A DNA stretch of 64,000 nt from Nematostella vectensis (GCF_932526225.1 NC_064038.1:14784474-14848473), one strand, 5' to 3'. Positions 13,714-23,072 are shown, counted from the stretch's first letter. Numbers and translations are program-made. Notes: generated by a model from the letters alone, not told the origin.

Positions 13714-14391
13714 CTACTCGAACACCTCGCTCCCGAACTCCTCGCGAATTTTTCGCAGTCTCTTTTTCATCCTTTCGCGTGCCACCAGGGAGGGCCCTTT
13801 CCCGCTTTTTTTATCATGCGGTGCGAGGCCGTGTCGAGCTCTGATAGCGGCCTTGAGCGCGTTGTATCTCTCTTGTTCCTGAAGTATTAGCCGAAACTCT
13901 TCGTCTGAGATACGCCCGTCTTGCAGAGCCTTAGAGACCAGCTCGCTGATCGAGTTTTTCTTACTCTCCGCTAGAACCATCGTGTCTTCGTGTTTAGCCA
14001 CCTTGCTCGTAAGACCCCTAGATACCACCCCCGCGTCCGCGCCCTCGACACCGACCAGCCCAGCAACCCATGCCAGCGGAGCGCCGATCAGAACCCCTAT
14101 CCCACTCAAAGAGACTCCCAGCCCGGCGCTGGAAAGCGCCCCTGCAGCGATGCCGGATGCCACAGACACAGCATGGGTAACGGCGAAGGCGCGCTTATAC
14201 TTCTTCCGCACCTGTCGATAATGCGTTATCTCATTGTCTAGAACCGCCTGAGTGTCACGTATTACCTGGAGTCGGAAACTTTGCGCGTCGCCGCCGGTGC
14301 TTGCCGGAGCGGTAGGCGTTTGCGGGGGGTGGGCACTGGGGAGCGGGGGATATATGGATATGCCACCGCTGCTAACGTCGCTGTTCGCCAT
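13714..14391 (-). CDS. Virus-like element protein with hydrophobic hairpin (225 aa, intact)
   Basis: I do not recognise a named family. The ATG at 14391 opens a 225-residue frame and there is no break. The N-terminus (1-35) is Pro/Ser/Thr rich. Residues about 70-116 form two consecutive hydrophobic Gly/Ala-rich helices (SVASGIAAGAL and LIGAPLAWVAGLVG) after a basic KKYKRAF stretch. The C-terminal third is charged (SKALQDGRISDEEFRLIL, then RERMKKRLRKIREEFG) and likely helical. This layout suits a membrane-inserting or minor virion protein. It lies 16 bp downstream of the gene ending at 14408 and on the same strand, so the two may be co-transcribed from the element interior toward the left TIR. 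Confidence 0.75.
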   Translation of the reverse strand: MANSDVSSGGISIYPPLPSAHPPQTPTAPASTGGDAQSFRLQVIRDTQAVLDNEITHYRQVRKKYKRAFAVTHAVSVASGIAAGALSSAGLGVSLSGIGVLIGAPLAWVAGLVGVEGADAGVVSRGLTSKVAKHEDTMVLAESKKNSISELVSKALQDGRISDEEFRLILQEQERYNALKAAIRARHGLAPHDKKSGKGPSLVARERMKKRLRKIREEFGSEVFE

Positions 14392-14407
14392 GCCTGTTAT
14401 GTCGGGC

Positions 14408-15096
14408 CTAGGTTAGCTCTAATACGAGGCGAACAGGCCTGCCCTTAAAGTCCACCCTTCTACCGCGGTCATCCCTGATCCATATTCGGATACTCGAGAC
14501 AAACTCAGAGGAAGACGCTGCGACACAAATGGGGGTGTCGGGCCCATAGACGACTTTCTCGTGCGGCCTCCCGCGGGTTTCTAGGCAAGCGAGAACGTTT
14601 AAAGGCTTGTCTAAGGCGAAGCATTTCGTGCGGTCTACGATATCGCAGAAGATGTAGATGGCCTCTATTTTCGACAAAGTCACCTCAAGTGGGGGATCCC
14701 CCACGGGCAGTACGAGGCCCCGCCCCCCATCTGACCGTCTTTAGCCTCTAGGCCAAATAGTGCGCAAAGCTCGGCGTTCAGGAACACAATGCCTGTGGAC
14801 ACGAGCACGATCTTCCCGGTGAGGGGATCCAGCTTCGCGGTCAGAATCTGGCTTTTAGCGTGGTTAATCGTTTTCATGATGGACTCGGCCGTGTGGTGCC
14901 CGGCTGGCAGAGTAGCGATGGTCGGGAGGGAGTCTGTAGTCGTCATCTGCTGCTCCCGCTCGAGATTATACCAGCTGTTAAACAGCGAGCACTGCCGGAG
15001 CGCCACAAAGCGCGGGCGCCTTATCGGCTGCCCGAAGAAGAGCGTCAGTTCACCTCCGGTGAACATAGCGTGTAGGACCACCATTGTGTTGAACAT
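14408..15096 (-). pseudogene. Candidate minor capsid/penton-like protein, frameshifted
   Basis: The ATG at 15096 opens a frame that runs to 14680. The family-like C-terminal part is in a second frame (to 14408), which contains AIYIFCDIVDRTKC and RPVRLVLEL. The frame change lies near the C-rich run at 14717-14731, a likely slippage site. Together about 230 residues, beta-rich, with a conserved-looking FNSWYNLE segment early on. Size and position in a virion gene cluster suggest a single jelly-roll minor capsid protein, but that is inferred from context and not from a recognised motif. The gene diverges from the one starting at 15127, with only 30 bp between the starts, so a shared bidirectional promoter is likely. 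Confidence 0.6.
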
Positions 15097-15126
15097 AGCC
15101 CGCCTTCGTGTTTAATAGGGTTGAGC

Positions 15127-16597
15127 ATGGATTGGGAAGGCTGGCAGATGCTGAACGAGGTCCCCCGAAGGAAGGAGGAGGAGACGAAGAAGACGGCAGT
15201 TGCGGCGGGAGCCTCTATAGCCGAACATATCAAACACGCTATAGCCGAACAAGCCAAAAAACCGGTTTCCCTAGGTTTCCCTAGGTCTCTGACCCTCGCG
15301 CAAAAGCTGCTCTACGCCGTGCCCGCGACCCCCGTGGAGAGCACGGCCTCAGACATCACCCCACTACTCACGCAGCTGGAGATACACGTGGCTGAGGACA
15401 AATCATTCACGACTTACAAGTCCGCCAAGGAGTCTCGCCGGTGGCTATCGGAGCCTTCCTATGGGTACTGGCCACAGCAACTCAACTTTGCGGTCTGGTG
15501 CGCAACCGCCGGATGTGGGGTGTCCCTAACTTACCCCAATTTCGCCACGCTCCCCTCTGTCATCAGGGGATTTCTAAGGTTTCACGTCTACTTTACCACC
15601 CGGAGGATACTCTACGAGCTCGGCGTCCCCCTGCCTGGCGACAGCCCGTTCACGCAAAAAGGTAACCCCTACAAGAAGGCCGCTTTCGAGCGTCTATGCA
15701 TAGAGTTCGGTTTGCCGCGTAAGCCGGACTTCTGATGGAAAGGCGGGCGGAACCACGGGCTAGGTGATGTGTTTGTGTTCTACCCGGGGGAGGGGTATCG
15801 CATCGTGCACGTGATCCGTGGCTACGACACGGCGGCGGATGAGTACCCGAGCCACCTCAATCTGTTTAGCGACGAAGGTGGGACGTACAACAGCGGGAAG
15901 CAGGTGGGTTACATACGCAACGACGACCACGGGGGCGTGCAATATAGCTGGTTTGCGCCTCCCAAAGGCGAGGGGCTGACAAAAGCAGGGCTAGGGAGAC
16001 TCGACCGCTCGGTCGAGGCGTTCGTCTACACAGTGCTTGGCGCGCAGGTAAACGTCCATTCCTCCATCGCAGGGGCCGGTGGGCCGGCCATGGAGGCGCA
16101 GGCGGAGTTCACGGAGCTGCTCGAAGACGCGATCATAGAAAACGACATCGCTCAAAGCGTGCAAAGGTACCAGTTAGCCGTGCAGGAGGCGAAGGTGAGA
16201 CTGAGTCTTGCGGTTGCACCAGGAGTGTGGCTGATGCCGAGCAATCTGGTGATAAACACGCAAAGCGTCGTGGGCTACAACAATAAGCTGCAGAAAGCCA
16301 CGGACTTCATGAAGCTCGGCGCAAACGCGATCAACACCGAGACAAAGCCAGTCGGTGCTCATAACATGGCCGGTGGGCATCCTAGGGTGCAACACGCGAC
16401 TGACCACGTGCCGCCCCGGCGGCAGAGCACCCCTGCGAAAGTGCACCCGGAGGGCGCGGCTGCCCCGAACCGGGGCGGCGCCGTTGCCGTTCCGGCGTCG
16501 GCACGACAGGCTGCGCATAGCACGTCGTGACCACACCGCCCTCAAGGCGGGGTTGTCGGCACTCGCGGTGGCCGCGGCGTATTACTTGTTCCGATGA
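15127..16597 (+). pseudogene. Large virion/membrane protein with internal stop and 3' frameshift
   Basis: The ATG at 15127 starts a frame ending in an in-frame TGA at 15733-15735. The same frame continues directly to 16530 with the same composition, so the TGA is a nonsense mutation (CGA to TGA would be a CpG transition). Near the 3' end the frame changes by +1: the alternative frame ends at 16597 with a hydrophobic segment (ALAVAAAYYLF), a plausible C-terminal membrane anchor missing from the first frame. Full length would be about 490 residues. Features are an Ala/Lys-rich helical N-terminus, a middle region with WPQQLNFAVWCATAGCG, and a second half with EAFVYTVLGAQVNV. Function unknown; abundance in a virion cluster suggests a structural or membrane protein. 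Confidence 0.65.
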
Positions 16598-16956
16598 CTG
16601 CTTTGCGTTTGACGAACCAAGAACGTGGCTACGACTAGAATGAGAAGCCACGCGTTTTCGCCAAGGAATTTCACCGCTTCGCCTGCGGCCTTAAACACGA
16701 AGTTCGCAATGCTGCCTACTAGCCCGGGGAGAAGCTCGCCTAGCTTTTTCCCGATGGCCTTAAGCCCGTTACCGACCCCTCTGGCCACGGAGGAGAGCGA
16801 CTTGCCGAGCGACGTCACAATGGCCGCGATCGTCGTCGCTACGGGCAACCCGATAGCGGTGGCGGTGAAGCCGTACTTTTTGAAGATGGCTTTGATGCGC
16901 TCCCTTAGCGGCTTTTGGTTCTCGAGCTCTCGGTTTTCGCGTTCTAGTTCGTCACT
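16582..16956 (-). pseudogene. Small amphipathic/transmembrane protein, 5' end lost
   Basis: The minus-strand frame ends at 16582, overlapping the end of the preceding gene tail-to-tail. It reads through a basic KAIFKKYGF segment, an alternating hydrophobic/basic stretch (SVARGVGNGLKAIGKKLGE), and ends in a clear membrane helix (AWLLILVVATFLV). An ATG at 16848 would give 88 residues, but the frame stays open and protein-like upstream (SDELERENRELENQKPL, coiled coil) to about 16956 without an ATG. The true start is therefore missing. The lesion coincides with the missing start of the divergent capsid-like gene. Possibly a membrane-active virion peptide. Confidence 0.6.
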
Positions 16957-18135
16957 CTCAACCCGTCGACGGCATCCCCAGAGGAGACGCTATATGTGGC
17001 GGTCCCAAAGCTATCGGAAGGCGTCACGCTCGTGCCTGGCTCCTTGAGGGTCGGTCTCGAACTCTCCGTCTCAGGCCATGCGAATAATACCGTCGTGAAC
17101 AACGTCGGCCGAAATCTCGTGAGCCGCCTGAAAATCACGTTTGCAAGAGAAACGCTCCAGGACACCAACCGCTACGATGTCTTCAAGACGTATGAGGAGC
17201 TTTACCTGTCCAAGGTCGAGAGAGAGGACCGCCTGGAGCAGGGCATACAGTCAGAAAACATGCGCAAGCTTCGCTCCAAGGCTGGCGATAAGGCGACCAG
17301 TAACGCCAAGGAGAACGCTCTAAGCGCCACCCACGGGGCGAGGTACACCATCCCGCTAGACCATTCTCTGCTGACGGACCACGGCGTGCTATACCCAAGG
17401 GCGCCATCCGGGGCGCTGCTCTTCGAGATCACGTTCGCATCGGCTGACCAGGTAGTAGTCGGAACTGATGCGACCAAATTATCCTATGGCATCAAAAATC
17501 TAGAGCTGGAGTACGAAAGCCTGAGGGACGACAACCTCGCCCGGTCTGCAGCCGCCGCCTACCACAACGGCACAACGTTCTTCTACGAGCAACTGAACCT
17601 TCACAAGACCTTCGTGATCAGCAAAGGGACGGACAGCATAATCAACGAGAGTGTCAACCTGCCGCGAAGGTCTATGAGTGGTCTGCTGCTCCTCTTCGTG
17701 GAGCCATACACGGCAGGGACTCGCGACTCTGAGAAGTTCGTGTACCCCGACATCAAGAGCGTTCGCGTTACAATCGACGGCACGCCAAACAAAGTATTCA
17801 GCCAGGGCCTGCGCCCCACGGATTTCTGGAGGGAGGCGAAAAGGCGGTTCGTCCGCCCCTCCCCGGGGTGGCACGGCGGAGCGCCCGCCGCCCCGGCAAT
17901 CGGCCCCGAGTCGTTCTATGGCGATAACAAGTTTGCTCTGTGGATCGACCTTCGAACGACGGACGACAGCGCCATCCATGGGGGTGGTCTCCGATTGGTC
18001 AATACCCACGACGGTGTGCACCTCGAGATAAAACGCACGGCGGGCGGCTCGGGTAGCGTAAACTGTCACGTGTTTGTAGTGGCCGACGCCCAGATGAACT
18101 TTATGAACGGACAGCTAGAGTCCATACAATACTGA
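16948..18135 (+). pseudogene. Candidate major capsid protein, 5' truncated
   Basis: The frame is open from just after a TAG at 16945 and has no ATG before protein-like sequence begins (FVTLNPSTASPEETLY), so the N-terminus is lost; only a GTG at 16996 could start it. About 395 residues remain to the TGA at 18133. The sequence is beta-rich with VKSVRVTIDG-like and PNKVFSQGL blocks near residues 255-275, a pattern I associate with the double jelly-roll capsid proteins of Polinton-like elements and the transposon-derived F54H12 family. The gene is followed after 19 bp by the packaging ATPase, the usual capsid/ATPase neighbourhood. Capsid assignment is by inference; a structure prediction would decide it. 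Confidence 0.6.
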
Positions 18136-18154
18136 GCACATACGCCGGAGCGGT

Positions 18155-18535
18155 ATGGACCCGAAAAACGTTCCATTTAACGCTCTCATCGTGGGCCCAA
18201 CGTCATGCGGGAAGACCCAATTCGTAGTGGACCGACTGCGCGGCCCTTTCCGGGGCAAGTTCGACGACATCGTACTCGTGTGCCCTACCTTTGTCTACAA
18301 CAAAACATACGAAGGCTTCGTCGAGTTGGACAATCGTCTGTTTGTCATCGCACCTGAGGCGGGTCAGATCGACATACTGCTGAGGTTTGTCTCCACTCTC
18401 TTCGAAGGCACTAATACGCTAATCATACTCGACGACTGTGCGGCATCGAAAGACGTTCAGAGGCGCTCTGACCAGCTCGTCAACTTGGCGTTCAGCGCGC
18501 GTATACGTGTACGTATACGTACGCCGAAGGCGTAG
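18155..18535 (+). pseudogene. A32/FtsK-like packaging ATPase, C-terminally truncated
   Basis: The ATG at 18155 gives 126 residues. Walker A is GPTSCGKT at residues 14-21 and Walker B is LIILDD at 89-94, with a hydrophobic strand IVLVCPTF between them. These are hallmarks of the viral DNA-packaging ATPase clade. Family members continue well past Walker B with a sensor strand and C-terminal subdomain. Here the frame collapses after SARI into Arg-rich nonsense and stops at 18533. The break coincides with a palindromic CGTATACGTGTACGTATACG tract at about 18499-18520, suggesting an internal deletion. 52 bp before the integrase start. Confidence 0.75.
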
Positions 18536-18587
18536 CAGACGGCATCCGCCTTTTGGAGACTGACTCCCCCGTCGCGATACGCACGTA

Positions 18588-19541
18588 ATGGCCCGCCGGA
18601 ACGGTAAGCGTATGTCCGACGAAGAACTCGATGCGTTCCTTCGTCCTATATACTACGCCAGAGGTGGCTTCCAGGGAGTGACCGCTCTGCACACCAAACT
18701 TCCCAAGGGCTCAGCCTCCATAGATCGAGTGCGCAAGTGGGTAAGCTCTCAGCCCGTCGGGGGCTACACACAGACGCCCCCTCCTCCGACTACCTACGCC
18801 CACTTCTCGGAGCAGATACCAAACCGTATCCACCAGTCGGACCTGCTATTCTTGCCAACCGACCGCGGGTACAAGTATGCCCTGACTGTCGTTGACGTTG
18901 CTTCACGATATAAAGCCGCCCGCCTACTGAGGACTAAAAGCGCGGCCGTCGTCTCCCGCAAACTCGCTGGAATCTATGCAGAGGGACCCCTCACATGGCC
19001 TAAAGTCCTCATGGTTGATGACGGCACGGAGTTCAAGGGTGCTACCACGAAGCTCCTAACAGACCACGGGGTGGAGGTCCGACGGGCTGAGCCAGGGCAC
19101 CACAGGAGCCAAGCTTTCGCCGAGTCTTTCCATCGCTGGCTGGCGCAGCGCCTATTTCGTGCGCAGTACTCGAGGGAGCTTGCGTCCGGCAAGACAAACC
19201 GCGAGTGGGTTACTGCTTTGCCAATCGTTATCTCGGACATGAACGCAACGAAGACTCGCATGACTGGCCTTTCGCCTGAGGAAGCCATTAAGCTGAGGCG
19301 CGTGCCTCTCAAAGCCGAAAAGCCTCCCCTAGAGGTCCCCTTAGATGTCGGAACGGGGGTGTACATCGCCGTAAACGGGGAAGACCTTCAGGACAAGGGC
19401 CGACGGCGAGCGACGGACCCGTGGTGGACAAGCAAGGCGTACCCAATACTAAAGAGGGTCATGGAGCCCGGACAGCCAGTGTTGTATTACACGGCGTACT
19501 CTAAGCACGGCTTCACGCGATCGCAGTTGCGCGTTGCGTGA
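18588..19541 (+). CDS. Retroviral-type DDE integrase of the virus-like element
   Basis: The ATG at 18588 gives 317 residues with no break. The RVE core shows Asp85 (HQSDLLFLP), Asp144 (VDDGTEFKG) and Glu179 (AFAESFHRW), a DD34E spacing typical of rve integrases. An N-terminal helical region (residues 1-55) and a C-terminal SH3/chromo-like beta domain (about 240-317, ending TRSQLRV) complete the Polinton integrase layout. It would catalyse insertion of the linear genome through its TIR ends, and the 6-bp flanking duplication fits. Its TGA (19539-19541) abuts the stop of the convergent helicase gene with zero spacing. This is one of the intact genes of the element. Confidence 0.88.
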   Translation: MARRNGKRMSDEELDAFLRPIYYARGGFQGVTALHTKLPKGSASIDRVRKWVSSQPVGGYTQTPPPPTTYAHFSEQIPNRIHQSDLLFLPTDRGYKYALTVVDVASRYKAARLLRTKSAAVVSRKLAGIYAEGPLTWPKVLMVDDGTEFKGATTKLLTDHGVEVRRAEPGHHRSQAFAESFHRWLAQRLFRAQYSRELASGKTNREWVTALPIVISDMNATKTRMTGLSPEEAIKLRRVPLKAEKPPLEVPLDVGTGVYIAVNGEDLQDKGRRRATDPWWTSKAYPILKRVMEPGQPVLYYTAYSKHGFTRSQLRVA

Positions 19542-20963
19542 TCAGCGCTTGTGCCTTCTATTGCAGCTAAGGCACGTGAGTCTGACATTCCACTTGTAGT
19601 GACCCTGACTGTCGTCCAGCCGGTCGATACTGAAGCATTGGGGATGGCTCTTGGTGTACCCCTGAAGCAGAAGCTGAGTGCCACAGACCGTGCACTTCTT
19701 TTCCGCGTCAGCAATCATGCCGAGTACGTGGTCTACCGTCAGAACGTGTTGCGATCCAGTGTACTTTGTGCGACCCTTTTGCCTGTCGTCTATAGCGTAT
19801 CGCTTGATTCGCGCTATAATGAGCTCTTCACTGGGCGTAGCCTGCAGTCCTGTGGGAACCAAGGCACCTGGGGTGTCATCGGGGGGGATCACGCGGACTA
19901 TCTGGTCGGCGAGCCGCACGCGGGAGATGCCGGTGTACACAGCATTCGTGATCCAGCCCTCTAAGCTGTGGTCTATGATAAACAGACGTCTTGGGTTCTG
20001 GATGGTCTTGCCCTGCACCCGGTGGACTGTCCCCCAGCCCGCGTATTTCCACTCGAGGGGAAGCCCGTTAAGGACCACGCCGAGAGGGACCTCGACTACC
20101 GTGCCTTTGTACGCGTCGACCTTCTCGCCCCTTTTGCCTGGCACGGGCACCGGCCGTCCTTGCTTGCGATAACGATGTGCGACGCTAGGATCGGGGTCAA
20201 AGCGGATGGTTGCTGGCAGTCGGGGGTAGTTTTTCCTGTGGTGCTCTACCAATCGCTGCTGGAAAAGGGCCCCTATCTTGTTGGTCGAGCACACCCACAT
20301 ATCGCTTGGGTGGGCCTGCTTTATCGCCGCGTCGAACGCCACCCCATCCCACTCCTCTCGAAACACCTCAAGCTGTTGGGAGTCTGGCTGACACCAAATC
20401 CGGCCCTTTATGTCGTGGAGCCTGGAGGAGGGGGTGGCAAAGCCGCAGTCGCATGTACTGTACGGATTTCCGCAGTCTTTACACAGGCAGCGGTAGTCGG
20501 ACTCGAACCAGCGGATGTTCCCTTGTGCCCACTCCTTGAGCATATCGTGAGGCCCCTCTTTATCTCCCCAGGGCGGGACCTGCCCATAGTCGCCACAACA
20601 CACTACCTGGCACGGCCGCTTGGCGAGATACCCTAGGATGGCGCGTAGCACTTTAGTCTGCACCTTACAGCACTCGTCAATGATGATTGCTTCTGCGAGA
20701 CGGTCGAGTTTGTGCCCCAGCTCGGAAGGTCTCCACTCCTCTATCGGCTTCTCCGCTGGTTTGCGGAGGTAGTGGTGGTAGGTTTGAGACTTCACCGCGA
20801 GGCGCGGGTTGTTGCGATGGTCGTGGGCGAGGTCGTTCTCGGGGGTGAGCACCACAGCGTTACGGCCACGAAACATGCTCACCGCCCACTCGGTCTTCCC
20901 CGATCCTTCCTGGCCGGCTAGATACATCCTCGCAGAGATTGCGGCCACCAGATCGCTTGGCAT
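19542..20963 (-). CDS. SF1 helicase fused to a C-terminal HNH-like zinc module
   Basis: I chose the ATG at 20963 (473 residues) because the upstream open frame overlaps the neighbouring gene and looks random; the chosen start lies 22 bp after that gene's stop. Walker A is AGQEGSGKT (16-24), Walker B AIIIDECC (92-99), motif III CCGDYGQVP (122-130), motif V TVHRVQGKT (312-320), motif VI YTGISRVR (343-350). This is a Pif1/RecD-like or viral SF1 helicase order. A Cys cluster at 159-173 (CKDC...CDC) is inserted mid-domain. The last 50 residues have two CxxC pairs (CTVC 424-427; CLSC 464-467) around FSIDRLDD and CNRRHK, an HNH-endonuclease-like signature. Likely role: replication or genome processing. 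The HNH-like tail is the unusual part. Confidence 0.8.
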   Translation of the reverse strand: MPSDLVAAISARMYLAGQEGSGKTEWAVSMFRGRNAVVLTPENDLAHDHRNNPRLAVKSQTYHHYLRKPAEKPIEEWRPSELGHKLDRLAEAIIIDECCKVQTKVLRAILGYLAKRPCQVVCCGDYGQVPPWGDKEGPHDMLKEWAQGNIRWFESDYRCLCKDCGNPYSTCDCGFATPSSRLHDIKGRIWCQPDSQQLEVFREEWDGVAFDAAIKQAHPSDMWVCSTNKIGALFQQRLVEHHRKNYPRLPATIRFDPDPSVAHRYRKQGRPVPVPGKRGEKVDAYKGTVVEVPLGVVLNGLPLEWKYAGWGTVHRVQGKTIQNPRRLFIIDHSLEGWITNAVYTGISRVRLADQIVRVIPPDDTPGALVPTGLQATPSEELIIARIKRYAIDDRQKGRTKYTGSQHVLTVDHVLGMIADAEKKCTVCGTQLLLQGYTKSHPQCFSIDRLDDSQGHYKWNVRLTCLSCNRRHKR

Positions 20964-20985
20964 ACTCGGCGCAGTGCTTGACTCC

Positions 20986-22635
20986 CTAGCCAAGCAACCC
21001 CGACCTCTTCGGACCCCAAGCCGCCTCGGGCCGCCACTCGTACCCAGGCCTCTTGTGGCGCCACTCTCCATACCTCGGATTTCGCTCCACGAGCCTCACA
21101 CCACTGGGCACCGCCTTTGCGTATATGGCATCTGTGCACACACGGAGGACGTCTTCGCGAGGGAACCGCCTCAACATGCGTCGCAACGCTATGTTTGTGT
21201 ACGCCAAGACGAAGGCCCTGATGTGGTACCATTGTGAGCGCCGGACACCGTCTTTGTATTGGATCAGATGAGCCCCGTCGGCATGCTCGAAGTTAAGTAA
21301 GTGGTCGGTGCCCGCAAGGAGGTTTGTCAGATACGCGGCTTCTTCACGGTCGCGGACTACGATCGAGGACTCGTCGCCATGGCGAGCGCACTTGCCTACG
21401 AAACGCACAGCGAGATCTCGACCCTGCGAGTCTTCGCCGCCGGGGCCGGAGTGGGGGAACTTGATGGAGTCCTTTTTTCCGATGCTATACAACGCCTCCC
21501 TCGCCGCGGCCATGGCGAGGTCACCCGAGTCTAGCAGGTCCTTGAGCTCTGGCGTGGTGATCCAGCCCTCGTTTTGTTCCAAGTGCTGCCCTACCCTCCC
21601 GGAAGTGTAGGGGTGGCAGGCCTCAGAGAACCCCCACTCGGTCAACTGAATGGCCCCGGTCAGTTGAAGAACCTCGCTCAATGGCCGTCCCGCAACATCC
21701 GCGATACGATACACGTTCGTAGGGAAGCCGTATTTCCGTACCAGATCAATGGCGTCCGAGGCGCCGCCGAAGACACTGTCCTCGCATCCTAGGTACGCCG
21801 CACGCATGTCGATGTGAGCATGAGGATGCGCCCCTAAGTTTTCCCTGCTATTCCACACTTTGGACTCAACCTGCGCCGCTCGCCAGACGTCCCTGTATTT
21901 AGGAGGCGTTGGCCCGATGTTTTCTCTTTGGGTCCACTTCTTGAAGCGATACCCTATTGCGCCGCCCATCGAGTGCGTAGCTTCGATGTACTCTTGGTAG
22001 GCTGGGTGATCATCAGGGAGCCATTGAGGATCATGTCCAGTCTCGTCTGTAAACGCCCTGTCGATAGCCCATCCGTCTTGTCCCGACCGGTACAGTTTGC
22101 CTTCGTGCGTGACTATAACACGCCCACACAGCCAGACCCTCGTGCTTCTGGGGATCGCCCTGTTTATGAAGCGGATGATCACCTCTCGCACCTTCGCCTC
22201 GTGAGTTTTTGCGGAGGCACTGGTAGCGCGAGGCGCTGCCTCTCCCTGACATAGAGAACGGAGCTCCCTCTCAGCCTCGAAGTCTAGGCCGTGGACGCCC
22301 GCGATCGCAGGTGGTTCAGTCGGAAGCTCCGCCAAGGCGTTGTTATTGTGGCAAGGTATGGTGATCCTCGTCTTAGTCCCGTACTTCCCCGAGTCCCACA
22401 GGACGTTACCCAGGGCGTCCACGGCTACTAGCTTTACCTCGAGCTTCCTTTCCATCTCAAAGAGGTCCTCTTTGGTGCACCCCGTTGTGGCCAGCTTCTT
22501 GTCAAATCGCTCGAGGATCTTGCCTCGTGTCTTGGTTAGACCAAGGGAGCGCGAGGTGCCGCGATTCCTCAAGAAGTCGGCAACATAGCTCACAACACAG
22601 TTAACGAAGGCGTCACCCCCCTCTCGCACAAACAT
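20986..22635 (-). CDS. Divergent polymerase-like replication protein (549 aa)
   Basis: The ATG at 22635 starts a 549-residue frame; it stays open upstream to a TAG near 22690, so an N-terminal truncation cannot be excluded. The second half has palm-like motifs: IDMRAAYLG (275-283), resembling PolB motif A (D-x2-SLYPS); FVGKCARHG (412-420), weakly resembling motif B; and RVCTDAIYAK (498-507), resembling motif C (YxDTDS). The first 190 residues contain a small beta region (VKLVAVDALGNVLW). I infer a highly derived family B DNA polymerase or related palm protein; no exonuclease motifs are evident and it is much shorter than Polinton PolB (about 1000 residues or more). It sits 22 bp upstream of the helicase on the same strand, so the two form a replication module. 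Confidence 0.5.
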   Translation of the reverse strand: MFVREGGDAFVNCVVSYVADFLRNRGTSRSLGLTKTRGKILERFDKKLATTGCTKEDLFEMERKLEVKLVAVDALGNVLWDSGKYGTKTRITIPCHNNNALAELPTEPPAIAGVHGLDFEAERELRSLCQGEAAPRATSASAKTHEAKVREVIIRFINRAIPRSTRVWLCGRVIVTHEGKLYRSGQDGWAIDRAFTDETGHDPQWLPDDHPAYQEYIEATHSMGGAIGYRFKKWTQRENIGPTPPKYRDVWRAAQVESKVWNSRENLGAHPHAHIDMRAAYLGCEDSVFGGASDAIDLVRKYGFPTNVYRIADVAGRPLSEVLQLTGAIQLTEWGFSEACHPYTSGRVGQHLEQNEGWITTPELKDLLDSGDLAMAAAREALYSIGKKDSIKFPHSGPGGEDSQGRDLAVRFVGKCARHGDESSIVVRDREEAAYLTNLLAGTDHLLNFEHADGAHLIQYKDGVRRSQWYHIRAFVLAYTNIALRRMLRRFPREDVLRVCTDAIYAKAVPSGVRLVERNPRYGEWRHKRPGYEWRPEAAWGPKRSGLLG

Positions 22636-22719
22636 TGGCCCAGGCTCACCATTTTGCTCAGGTAAAGAGCCACCCAGTCTCTAACTGAGAGTTGGGGTAT
22701 GCCCTGCGCCACCCAATCT

Positions 22720-23040
22720 CTAATTGACCGCACCGCGGGCTACGATGTCAGATAGGACGAGTGCGAACCGCTTCCGAGCGCGCCTCTCGATGCCGCGCAT
22801 CCTCTGCCCTTTACGATTCGCTCCGCAGGGGCGACACAGCCGCGTCTCCGACTGAGTCCATATGCCGCAGACCATGCACGGCACTGGGAGGGGGCTGCCC
22901 TTACGGAGCCTTTGGAGGTGCACCTTGCAGTAGGTGTCCAAGCACCTCCGGCCGCACGTGTTTGCGCGGCCGATCCTTAGCCACCCGCAGTAACCTTTTC
23001 CGCGCCCCATCCTTCGAACGCTCGGTATACCACAGGACAT
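22720..23040 (-). CDS. Small Cys-rich zinc-binding protein
   Basis: A frame of about 106 residues from the ATG at 23040 (an alternative ATG at 23010 begins just before the Cys cluster and may be the true start). It contains CGWL, NTCGRRCLDTYCKVH, PCMVCGIW and RLCRPCG, four Cys pairs with one His that could bind two zinc ions, followed by a basic helix (IERRARKRFALVL). It is the first gene inside the right TIR and precedes the polymerase-like gene by 84 bp. A regulatory or nucleic-acid-binding role is plausible; no named family recognised. The 22660-22720 spacer has a near-duplicated CACCC(A/G)TCTCTAA(C/T)TGA word. Confidence 0.6.
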   Translation of the reverse strand: MSCGIPSVRRMGRGKGYCGWLRIGRANTCGRRCLDTYCKVHLQRLRKGSPLPVPCMVCGIWTQSETRLCRPCGANRKGQRMRGIERRARKRFALVLSDIVARGAVN

Positions 23041-23072
23041 ACTAATGTCTAATTGCAAACCCAACGCCTAAT

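Noticed and set aside
17500-18069. 189-aa minus-strand ORF opposite the capsid-like gene
   Set aside because: Shadow frame in GC-rich coding DNA; composition is Arg/Val-rich with no motif.
19678-20636. 164- and 222-aa plus-strand ORFs opposite the helicase
   Set aside because: Antisense shadows of a gene with complete SF1 motifs.
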